Origin: Aeromicrobium ginsengisoli | Lineage (GTDB): Bacteria; Actinomycetota; Actinomycetes; Propionibacteriales; Nocardioidaceae | Reading direction: 5' to 3' | NCBI RefSeq assembly: GCF_004134905.2 | Contig: NZ_SDPQ02000004.1 | Coordinates: forward strand, 1-64,000 | Length of the DNA: 64,000 nucleotides | Program-made: the position numbers and the translations under genes | The notes under the pieces: generated by a model | The model's input: only the letters and a program-made list of their open reading frames with translations | Database searches by the model: none | What the model was told of the DNA's origin: nothing | Shown: piece after piece, positions 54,037-61,346 of the stretch | Layout: each line of letters opens with the position of its first letter | Numbering within the stretch: position 1 is the stretch's first letter

Positions 54037-54171
54037 TTCCAGATCTCCAATTCCTGAGTTGCGCACGCCAATTCCTTGGTGGCAGAGGCACGATCCCTAC
54101 GGCAAGACGCCGTGGTCGGGTCCATCCCTTCGGATGTTCCCGGCCACGGGCGTGCCGTCATCGATGAGGCG

Positions 54172-55437
54172 TTAGCCGTGCCGCGGGTAGGTGTTGCTGA
54201 TGTCCGTGGTGTTCGGGATGTTCAGGTAGGAGACCCTGTTGCTCGCGAAGCTGGCAAAGATCATCTTCCCGGGCACCGTGTTGTTGAGGTCGCACGGCAT
54301 GGACATCGGCGTGGGTGTGTCGATCTCGCGGTACGTGCTCGTCTCGGGGTCGAGCTGACCGATCCGGCCGCCTCCGCTGAACGTGCCGAGCACGACGTAG
54401 ATCTTGCCGTCGCTGCCGAACCGCAGCTGTCCGGGCTGCGAAAGCGGATTGCCGTTCAGGCCCCCACCGAGGAGCCCACCGGGCCGCAGCGCGAGCAGGT
54501 TGTACTCCTTGATCTCACCAGTGGCCGGGTCGAGCCGACCGATCTTACTGGCCAGCGTCTCGCCGAAATACAGGTACTTGTCGTCGGGCGAATTCGTCAG
54601 ACCGGCGGGGAATGTGACGCCCGGAGTCGGGATGCTGAACTCCTTCCACGTCTCCGTGTCGATGTCGAAGAGTGCGACCTTGTTCGCGAAACCCTCGGTG
54701 ATCGCGATGGTCTCGCCCGGTCCCTCTTCCATTGCGACCGGGCCCGCGAGAGGCGTGGGAATGGGGTACTTCTTCCACTCCTCAGTTTCCGGGTCGAGGC
54801 TGCCAATTGCGTTGAGCCCGATCAGCGTGAAGTAGATCTTGCCGTCCTTGCCCCACGTGGTGTCGAAGGAGACTCCCGGGCCTGTGTTGAGACCGACGTT
54901 GCCCAGGACCGAAAGGTCGAGCTCGAAGCTGATGTTGCCCCAGGGGAAGTTGTAGTACTCGATCTCCTCTGTCTCAGCATCCAGCCGGCCGAGCGAGTTG
55001 CCGCCCACGTCGCCGAACCAGATGTCACCGTCCGGTCCGCGGTTCTGGCCGCCGGGCAGGCTCGCGACGTTGGGTGAGTCGATCGACTTCACCTCGCCGG
55101 TGTGCGGATCGACGCGACCCATGGAGCCGCCGAGGAATTCGTCGGTGATCATGTCACCGTCGTTCGCGATGGCAACCTCGCAAGAGAACCCGAGCGCGTT
55201 TCCGAAGGAGGGGAACTCGTGGATCGGGCCGGCGCCGTCGGGAAACTCCTGCGTGCCGGTCTTCATCCCGGGTGCGTCTGTGGCGAACGGTGTAGCTGCT
55301 GCTGCGGCTGCACCGCTGGATCCGGGCTGAGCTGGTCCCGGGGTGGGCGAGTTCGCCGACGCCATGGGAGCAAGGGCGAGGAGCGCCACGAGGGATGCGC
55401 AACTCCCTGCTGTGGTGATGAGGGTTTTGGTCCGCAC
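54172..55437 (-). CDS. Secreted beta-propeller protein (virginiamycin B lyase-like)
   Basis: This 421-residue exported protein has a signal peptide (residues 1-29, ending PMASAN), an Ala/Gly/Pro linker and repeated propeller blades of the form G-x-IGxLDPETxE-x-KxYxxP (for example SMGRVDPHTGEV, SLGRLDAETEEIEYY, AIGSLDPETEEWKKY, KIGRLDPATGEIKEY, RIGQLDPETSTY). This is the Vgb/SMP-30-like repeat pattern. The role is unknown; extracellular lactone cleavage or ligand binding is possible. The GTG start has AAAGG nine bases upstream. It is divergent from the ferredoxin-reductase fusion across two operators. Confidence 0.85.
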   Translation of the reverse strand: MRTKTLITTAGSCASLVALLALAPMASANSPTPGPAQPGSSGAAAAAATPFATDAPGMKTGTQEFPDGAGPIHEFPSFGNALGFSCEVAIANDGDMITDEFLGGSMGRVDPHTGEVKSIDSPNVASLPGGQNRGPDGDIWFGDVGGNSLGRLDAETEEIEYYNFPWGNISFELDLSVLGNVGLNTGPGVSFDTTWGKDGKIYFTLIGLNAIGSLDPETEEWKKYPIPTPLAGPVAMEEGPGETIAITEGFANKVALFDIDTETWKEFSIPTPGVTFPAGLTNSPDDKYLYFGETLASKIGRLDPATGEIKEYNLLALRPGGLLGGGLNGNPLSQPGQLRFGSDGKIYVVLGTFSGGGRIGQLDPETSTYREIDTPTPMSMPCDLNNTVPGKMIFASFASNRVSYLNIPNTTDISNTYPRHG

Positions 55438-55526
55438 TGAAATCGCCTTTCTCGGAGGAGGAGGCGTAAGTGCCGCTCAGGACTCCGAGGAGCGGTTAGT
55501 GACCTACGCCACGCATAACGTAAATT

Positions 55527-55540
55527 ATCTTTAACAAGAT
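55527..55540. promoter_or_regulatory. ATC-TT..AAGAT operator, site 1
   Basis: ATCTTTAACAAGAT is a 14-bp palindrome (mismatch only in the centre) in the divergent gap between the propeller and ferredoxin-reductase genes. It is embedded in a 19-nt block, 55525-55543, that repeats at 55595-55613 with 16 of 19 bases identical. Confidence 0.6.
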
Positions 55541-55596
55541 TGCAAGACTTCAAACGTCGACAGGAAGCCTTTGACGCGCTCACCGTGGGGCGCGTT

Positions 55597-55610
55597 ATCC
55601 TTTAAAAGAT
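55597..55610. promoter_or_regulatory. ATC-TT..AAGAT operator, site 2
   Basis: ATCCTTTAAAAGAT is the second copy in the same gap, 70 bp (nearly seven helical turns) from site 1 and 48 bp before the ferredoxin-reductase ATG. Spaced paired sites suit cooperative repression of both divergent promoters. Confidence 0.6.
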
Positions 55611-55657
55611 TGCTATGCTCAGTGCCAGATTGAAATACGCGTGAAGGGCCAACGACC

Positions 55658-57337
55658 ATGACTCACGTCATCACCCAGAACTGTTGCAACGATGCTGCGT
55701 GCGTCCCGGTCTGCCCCGTCAACTGCATCCACCCGTCACCGGACGAGCCGGGGTATGGCACGGCTGAGATGCTCTACATTGACCCGCAGTCGTGCATCGA
55801 TTGCGGCGCGTGCATCGACGTGTGTCCGGTCGCCGCGATCTTTCCCGACTACGAACTGCCCGAGAACCTGCTCCGCTACGAGGAGGTCAACGCCCGCTAC
55901 TACGCCGATCCCGAGAAGGCGGACTATGACCCGAATCCACAGCAGGCGCAGCGCACGTTGTGGCAGGCCCCCTTCGATGAAGCACTGCGCGTCGCGATCG
56001 TGGGCTCCGGCCCGGCTGCGTGTTACGCCGCGGAGGAGCTGCTGTCTCAGCGCGGTCTCGATGTGCGGGTCGACATGTTCGAGCGGCTCCCCACGCCGTG
56101 GGGACTGGTGCGTTTCGGCGTCGCGCCGGACCACCAGCACACCAAGGCGGCATCAGCGGCTTTCGCTCGTACGATGCGGCGCAAGAACTTCCGGCTGTTC
56201 CTCAATGTCGAAGTCGGCTCCGATGTGATGCTCGAGCAGTTGCAGGAGCGATACCACGCCGTGGTCTATGCGGTCGGCGCGATGGGCGACCGGTCGCTTG
56301 GAGTCGACGGCGAGGACCTGTCAGGCAGCCACTCCGCCACCGAGTTCGTGGCCTGGTACAACGGCCACCCCGACTACGCCGGTCGCACATTCGACCTGTC
56401 GCATGAGCGCGCCGTCATCCTCGGCAACGGAAACGTCGCCCTCGACGTGGCTCGCGTGCTCGTGGCGCGCACCGACGCCCTCGCGGGCACCGACATCGCC
56501 GAGCACGCGCTCGAACAGCTCGCGCAGAGCAAGGTGCGCGAGGTCGTGGTCGTCGGACGTCGTGGACCGGCGCAGGCCGCCTTCACAACGCCCGAGCTGC
56601 TGGGCCTCAAGGATCTTGCAGGTGTCGATCTGCTGGTTCACGCGGACGAGGTGGTTGTCGACGACGTCTCCGGCTCGGCCGCGGCACTGCCGGAGTACTC
56701 GATGCCGGCCTACAAGGCCGAGCTGCTCGCGGAGGTGGCTGACGCAAGCCCCCAGCACGACCGCCGCATCACGCTGCGGTTTCTCGCCTCGCCGTCGCGC
56801 ATCCTGGGCACCGACCGGGTCGAGGGCGTCGAGCTGGTGCGCAACGAGCTCGTCGACGAGGGCGGCATGGTCGTCGCCCGAGCCACCGACGACACCGAAG
56901 TGGTCGAGACCGGCTTGGTGCTGCGCTCCGTCGGCTACCGCGGCCAGCCCATTGACGGCCTGCCGTTTGACGAGCGCCGCGGCGTGCTGCCCAACGTCGA
57001 CGGTCGAATCGTCGACCCGGCCAGCGCGGAGCCGCTGCCGGGTCTCTATACCGCCGGGTGGATCAAGCGCGGGCCATCGGGCGTCATCGGCACCAACAAG
57101 AAGTGCGCGCGCGAGACGGTCGCCAAGCTGCTGACCGACTGGGCGGCCGGTGTGCTGCCCGAGCCGGCGCAGCACGAGGACGACGTCGCGGCTCTCGTGC
57201 CCGACCACCTCGACGCGAACGGCTGGAAGGCCATCGACGCCCACGAGCGGGCGGCGGGTGCCGATGCCAAGCGTCCGCGGGTCAAGCTCGTCGACCGTGA
57301 GGAGATGCTGCGCGTCGGCAGGGCGGCCCAGCAGTGA
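55658..57337 (+). CDS. Ferredoxin/ferredoxin-NADP reductase fusion (FprB-type), copy 2
   Basis: This 559-residue paralogue of the protein at 44320 has the same architecture: CCNDAACVPVCPVNC and CIDCGACIDVCP for the 7Fe ferredoxin, VAIVGSGPAACYAAEELL for FAD, GNGNVALDVARVL and VVVGRRGPAQ for NADP, and a C-terminal GWIKRGPSGVIGTNK. Long stretches are identical between the copies. It starts the second module's plus-strand operon (with a crotonase and a PNPOx-like protein) and presumably serves its oxygenase or reductase steps. AAGGG precedes the ATG. Confidence 0.92.
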   Translation: MTHVITQNCCNDAACVPVCPVNCIHPSPDEPGYGTAEMLYIDPQSCIDCGACIDVCPVAAIFPDYELPENLLRYEEVNARYYADPEKADYDPNPQQAQRTLWQAPFDEALRVAIVGSGPAACYAAEELLSQRGLDVRVDMFERLPTPWGLVRFGVAPDHQHTKAASAAFARTMRRKNFRLFLNVEVGSDVMLEQLQERYHAVVYAVGAMGDRSLGVDGEDLSGSHSATEFVAWYNGHPDYAGRTFDLSHERAVILGNGNVALDVARVLVARTDALAGTDIAEHALEQLAQSKVREVVVVGRRGPAQAAFTTPELLGLKDLAGVDLLVHADEVVVDDVSGSAAALPEYSMPAYKAELLAEVADASPQHDRRITLRFLASPSRILGTDRVEGVELVRNELVDEGGMVVARATDDTEVVETGLVLRSVGYRGQPIDGLPFDERRGVLPNVDGRIVDPASAEPLPGLYTAGWIKRGPSGVIGTNKKCARETVAKLLTDWAAGVLPEPAQHEDDVAALVPDHLDANGWKAIDAHERAAGADAKRPRVKLVDREEMLRVGRAAQQ

Positions 57338-58083
57338 CGGTCCGCACCGAGCGACACGACCACGTGCTGGTCGTGCAGATCGACCGCGCCGAGAAGCGCA
57401 ACGCGATCGACGACGAGACAGCCGCTGGTCTCGACGAGGCCTTCAACGAGCTCGACGACGACCCGGACCTCTGGGTCGGCATCCTGACCGGCACGGCCGA
57501 GGTCTTCTCGGCGGGGACCGACCTGCGCAACGGGGGAAGTCCCAGGACCGAGCGCGGCGGCGAATACGGCCTGATCAGGCGGAAGCGTACGACCCCCGTG
57601 GTCGCGGCGGTCGAGGGCTTCGCCCTTGGCGGCGGGTTCGAGCTGGCCCTGGCCTGCGACCTGGTCGTGGCGTCACGCACCGCGACATTCGGGCTGCCCG
57701 AGACGCGACGCGGCGTTGTCGCATCGTCCGGTGCCCTGCTCCGCGCGGCGCGCGACCTGCCGCCCAAGATCGCCCGCGAGCTGCTCATCAGCGGCGCGAC
57801 CCTGACGGGCGAGCGTGCCCACCAACTGGGACTCGTCAACCGGGTCGTCGAGCCGGGCGAGGCGCTGGACGCGGCCCGCACGCTGGCCGACGAGATCTGC
57901 CTGTCGTCCCCGTTCGCCGTGCGGCAGACGCTCGCGGCGCTCGACACCCAGCTTGCAGACGGTGATGCCGCCGGCTGGGCCGCGACGGCCGGGGCGGTCG
58001 ACGCCGTCCTCGCCTCCGACGACATGGCCGAGGGCGTCAGTGCCTTCTTCGAGAAGCGAACACCCCGGTGGACCGGGCGATGA
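57334..58083 (+). CDS. Enoyl-CoA hydratase/isomerase
   Basis: This 249-residue crotonase has FSAGTDLRNGG (oxyanion), GFALGGGFELALACDL (first Glu) and FGLPETRRGV (second Glu), so both hydratase glutamates are present. The C-terminal FEKRTPRWTGR is typical of actinobacterial members. The start overlaps the ferredoxin-reductase stop by four bases. Confidence 0.91.
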   Translation: MTVRTERHDHVLVVQIDRAEKRNAIDDETAAGLDEAFNELDDDPDLWVGILTGTAEVFSAGTDLRNGGSPRTERGGEYGLIRRKRTTPVVAAVEGFALGGGFELALACDLVVASRTATFGLPETRRGVVASSGALLRAARDLPPKIARELLISGATLTGERAHQLGLVNRVVEPGEALDAARTLADEICLSSPFAVRQTLAALDTQLADGDAAGWAATAGAVDAVLASDDMAEGVSAFFEKRTPRWTGR

Positions 58084-58094
58084 CAAGGAGCACC

Positions 58095-58577
58095 ATGAGC
58101 GAGGTCAAGCAGCAGAAGCGCGGACGCCGTATCGCGATGTCGCCCGAGGAGGTCGACGCATTCCTCGGCGAAGAGCGCACGTGTCGCGTCGCCACCGTGA
58201 CGGCCGACGGCCGACCGCACGTCATGCCGATGTGGTTCGTGTGGGACGGCACCAGCGTATGGCTCAACTCGATCGTCAAGAGTCAGCGGTGGACCGACCT
58301 GACCCGCGACCCGCACGTCGCGGTGGTCATCGACGCGGGCCACGAGTTCTACGAGCTGCGCGGCGTCGAGGTGCAGGGCACGATCGAGGTCGTCGGCGAC
58401 GTGCCGCGCACCGAGCAGCACGAGCCCGAGCTGGTGCGGCCCGAAGCGCTGATGGCGTCGAAGTACACGTCGTCCGACGAATTCCGTCCCGACGGGCGTC
58501 ACGCCTGGCTGCGGATCACGCCGACCAAGTTGGTCAGCTGGGACTTCCGCAAGAACCCGGCCCTGCAGCCGTCCTGA
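58095..58577 (+). CDS. PNPOx-like split-barrel flavoprotein
   Basis: This 160-residue member of the pyridoxamine-phosphate-oxidase-like/F420-dependent split-barrel group has RVATVTADGRPHVMPMWFVWDG, NSIVKSQRWTDLTRDPHVAVVIDAG and a C-terminal WDFRKNPALQPS. Members bind FMN, F420 or heme-degradation ligands. No cofactor choice is evident, though F420 use is plausible in an actinobacterium. The ATG at 58095 has AAGGAG five bases upstream. It is convergent with the next crotonase and ends one base before it. Confidence 0.82.
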   Translation: MSEVKQQKRGRRIAMSPEEVDAFLGEERTCRVATVTADGRPHVMPMWFVWDGTSVWLNSIVKSQRWTDLTRDPHVAVVIDAGHEFYELRGVEVQGTIEVVGDVPRTEQHEPELVRPEALMASKYTSSDEFRPDGRHAWLRITPTKLVSWDFRKNPALQPS

Positions 58578-58578
58578 G

Positions 58579-59364
58579 TCAGCGGGTGTCGCTGCTGAGG
58601 TCGCGCGCCCGCTCGCTGAAGCGGCTGAGCGTCCCGGCGGCGGCCTCGCCCTCGAACCGAGAGCGATGGCGCTCGGTCTCGACGGCGATGTAGTCGCGCA
58701 GGCCGAGGTGTTCAGCGTCGACGAGGTTGGCCTTGATGAGGCGCAGGGCCACCGGGTCGCGCAGCGACAGCTCGGTGACGAGCGCGTCGACGTCGTCGGC
58801 GAAGGTCTCGGTCGGGAACACCCGCGACACCAGCCCGATGTCGAGGGCGACGTCGGCGGTGATCTTGCTGGGCAGCAGGTAGAGCTCGCGCGCCCGGGCG
58901 GAGCCGAGCATGCGGGTCAGCGTCCAGCCGGCGCCCATCTCGCCGGATACGCCGACCTCGAGGAAGGCGACCGCGATCTTGGCCGTGCTCGCGGCGACGC
59001 GCAGGTCGCACGCGCTGGCCCACGCGAACCCGGCCCCGGCGCAGCCGCCGTTGATCGCGGCGACGGTGATCTGCGGCATCTCGACCAGCAGGGCGCCCGA
59101 CAGGTACGACTCGCGGGTGGGGATGGACGCGGGTTGGCCGTGCTCGCGATGCAGGTCGGCGCCTGGGCAGAAGGTGGGGCCGTTGCCGGTCAGGACGACG
59201 ACGCTGAGGTCGTCGCGAGCCGCGAGGGTCTCGAGCGCGGCGTGCACCTCCTCGACCATGTGGGCCGTGACGGTGTTGCGCCGTTCGACGCGGTCGAATC
59301 GCAGGTACGCCACCGGGCCGCGGACGTCGATCTTGATCGTGTCGTACGGAAAGGTGTCAGTCAC
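58579..59364 (-). CDS. Crotonase-family protein, first Glu replaced
   Basis: This 261-residue enoyl-CoA hydratase/isomerase superfamily protein has FCPGADLHREHG for the oxyanion hole. The GGGCE position reads GAGFA, so the first catalytic Glu is Ala, while the second position keeps Glu in AFLEVGVSGEMG. This pattern suggests an isomerase or non-hydratase reaction. It is divergent from the DUF35 gene at 59500 and shares the operator at 59418 with it. Confidence 0.88.
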   Translation of the reverse strand: MTDTFPYDTIKIDVRGPVAYLRFDRVERRNTVTAHMVEEVHAALETLAARDDLSVVVLTGNGPTFCPGADLHREHGQPASIPTRESYLSGALLVEMPQITVAAINGGCAGAGFAWASACDLRVAASTAKIAVAFLEVGVSGEMGAGWTLTRMLGSARARELYLLPSKITADVALDIGLVSRVFPTETFADDVDALVTELSLRDPVALRLIKANLVDAEHLGLRDYIAVETERHRSRFEGEAAAGTLSRFSERARDLSSDTR

Positions 59365-59417
59365 ATCGGGTCTCCCGTCGTGCGCCCGCGCGACAGGGCG
59401 GCGGTCTTGTGTATGTA

Positions 59418-59431
59418 ATCATTGTCAAGAT
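59418..59431. promoter_or_regulatory. ATC-TT..AAGAT operator, site 3
   Basis: ATCATTGTCAAGAT lies in the divergent gap between the crotonase and DUF35 genes. With its flanks (59417-59433) it matches the site at 61188 at all but one of 17 positions. The arms TT and AA with outer ATC/GAT form the same palindrome as in the 55.5 kb gap. Confidence 0.65.
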
Positions 59432-59499
59432 GATGACCTCAGGGCACTGTAGACCACGACGGGCACACGGTCATTCCCGGCGACACGAGACGAGACGAG

Positions 59500-59928
59500 A
59501 TGGCGAACGAACGCGACCAGGTCCACCCGTTCAGCGCACGGGTCGACGCCCCCTACTGGGACGGCCTGGCCGACGGCACCCTGAAGATCCAGCGATGCGA
59601 CTCGTGTCGCGAGTGGCGCTGGCCCGCTGACTGGCGATGTGGCAGCTGCGGCAGCTACGACCTCGGCTGGGAGGTGGTTGAGCCAACCGGCATCGTCTAC
59701 AGCTGGATCCGCACCCGTCAGCCGTTCGTCGCCGCGTACGCCGACCTAGTGCCGTACGTCAACGTGCTGGTCGAACTGCCGCAGGCCGGGGGAGCGCGGC
59801 TCATGGGGCTGTTGACCGGTGACACCGACGACGTCGAGGTCGGGCGCCGTGTGGTCGGGAACTTCCAGCCGGCGAGTGCGCGCACGATCGACCTGCCGGT
59901 ACTGACCTGGACGCTGGAGGCAGCATGA
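59500..59928 (+). CDS. DUF35 zinc-ribbon/OB-fold protein, copy 2
   Basis: This 142-residue protein has a zinc ribbon with CDSC and CGSC (about residues 33-52) and an OB-fold (GIVYSWIRTRQPF, YVNVLVELP, GLLTGDTDDVEVG). It is a paralogue of the protein at 47778 and is likewise translated just before a thiolase-fold partner, overlapping by four bases. It is expected to form a complex with that partner. The ribosome site is weak (GACGAG). Confidence 0.88.
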   Translation: MANERDQVHPFSARVDAPYWDGLADGTLKIQRCDSCREWRWPADWRCGSCGSYDLGWEVVEPTGIVYSWIRTRQPFVAAYADLVPYVNVLVELPQAGGARLMGLLTGDTDDVEVGRRVVGNFQPASARTIDLPVLTWTLEAA

Positions 59929-61091
59929 ACCGGCCGAGCGGAGTCGCCGCGATCGGGTATGGCGCCACCCCCTACTACAAGCGCGGTCAGTCGCCGCACG
60001 CCGAGCGCAAACTTCTGCTGATGGCGATCGACGAGGCGGCGCGGATGGGCGGCATCGACGCGGCTGACATCGACGGCTTCGTGTCGTACGGCGCCGACCT
60101 CGAGGACGGACCGCGACTCACGGCGCCTCTCGGCACGAAGGAGCTGCGGTGGAGCAGCCTCGTGTGGGGAGGTGGCGGAGGCGGCAGCGCCGGCGCGATC
60201 GCCCAGGCCGAGGCGGCGATCCTGTCGAGCCAGGCCGAGACGGTCGTGGTCTACCGGGCGACGGCAGAGTCGACTAGCGGCCGGCTGAGCTCGGCGGTCA
60301 TACAAGGCGTGTTCGGCGCTCAGTACCGCGCGCACGGCATCGACTCGCCGGTGCAGGCCTTGGCTCTGCGCACGCAACGCATCCTGGAGGGGGCAGGTGT
60401 GCCGCGCAGCGCCTTGAGCGCGATCGCCCGGGCCAGCTACTTCCACGCCAACCACAATCCGGGCGCGGTGGGTGAGGCGATCGAGCTCACGGAGGAGATG
60501 TACGAGCAGTCGCGGCTCGTGGTCGACCCTGTGCGGCTATTCGACTCGTCGCGCGAGAACGACGCGGCGGCGGCCATCATCTTCACGTCCGCGGAGCGCG
60601 CGAAGGACCTGACTGACAAGCCCATCCACTTGCTGGCGTCGGCGTACGGCGCCGACGGCCCCAGGTGGGGCGAGATGGATGAGAACCACGAGCCGTACAT
60701 TGCGTCGTCCCAGGCCTCGGCCGGCCGGCGCATCTGGGCGCGCACTGGTCTCGGCCCGTCCGACATCGACGTGATGCAGCTGTACGTCAACTTCACCGGC
60801 CCGCCGGTCTCGGCGATCATCGACCTCGGCTTCTGCACGGCGGAGTCGGCGGGCGAGTTCTTGACGTTTGAGAACCTCATCGCGCCGAACGGTGTGCTGC
60901 CGATCAACACCAGCGGCGGCGACATGGCCGAGGGATTCCTGCACGGCATGGGCAACGCCGTGGAGGCCGTGCGACAGCTGCGCGGGGAGTCGAGCAACCC
61001 CGTGCCCGGGGCGAAGACGTGCTTCGTGTCGGGCGGTCCGATCTCCGAGCTGAGCAGCGCCGCGCTCTTCTCGACGGAGCCGCTCGACTGA
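59925..61091 (+). CDS. Ltp2-type thiolase-fold aldolase candidate, copy 2
   Basis: This 388-residue paralogue of the protein at 48197 shares LRWSSLVWGGGGGGSAGA (no Cys at the thiolase nucleophile position), SRENDAAAAI, QLYVNFTGPP with its Tyr, and the C-terminal LPINTSGGDMAEGFLHGMGNAVEA. It is a probable retro-aldol lyase acting with DUF35 copy 2. Retention of two such pairs suggests two successive or alternative C-C cleavage steps. Confidence 0.85.
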   Translation: MNRPSGVAAIGYGATPYYKRGQSPHAERKLLLMAIDEAARMGGIDAADIDGFVSYGADLEDGPRLTAPLGTKELRWSSLVWGGGGGGSAGAIAQAEAAILSSQAETVVVYRATAESTSGRLSSAVIQGVFGAQYRAHGIDSPVQALALRTQRILEGAGVPRSALSAIARASYFHANHNPGAVGEAIELTEEMYEQSRLVVDPVRLFDSSRENDAAAAIIFTSAERAKDLTDKPIHLLASAYGADGPRWGEMDENHEPYIASSQASAGRRIWARTGLGPSDIDVMQLYVNFTGPPVSAIIDLGFCTAESAGEFLTFENLIAPNGVLPINTSGGDMAEGFLHGMGNAVEAVRQLRGESSNPVPGAKTCFVSGGPISELSSAALFSTEPLD

Positions 61092-61110
61092 CGTGCGCCT
61101 TCCGAGCCGT

Positions 61111-61146
61111 CGAACGGCGTCCGCCCGACCGGGTGGACGCCGTTCG
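61111..61146 (+). terminator. Terminator hairpin after the DUF35/Ltp2 copy 2 pair
   Basis: A perfect 12-bp stem, CGAACGGCGTCC (61111-61122) with 61135-61146, encloses a 12-nt loop and is followed by TGTTTCGTT. It lies 20 bp after the stop and should separate the pair from the importer operon. Confidence 0.8.
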
Positions 61147-61187
61147 TGTTTCGTTGCGGGAAACATCAAAAGGTCGTTTTGTTATAA

Positions 61188-61201
61188 ATCCTTGTCAAGA
61201 T
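61188..61201. promoter_or_regulatory. ATC-TT..AAGAT operator, site 4
   Basis: ATCCTTGTCAAGAT lies in the 255-bp gap before the second importer, 146 bp upstream of its ATG. The central TTGTCAA is identical to site 3. It ties the importer to the same presumed regulator as the 54-61 kb enzymes. Confidence 0.65.
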
Positions 61202-61346
61202 GACATCTTTATGTCACGATCGGTCTGAACGTGACTCAGCACACACCTGCGCAGGAGCCCCCAATCGTGACGCACGACCGCACCACACCTACCCGGACGA
61301 AGGCCGCGACGCCGGCGACCGTCCGAGCCCGCGAAGAAGGTGCCTC

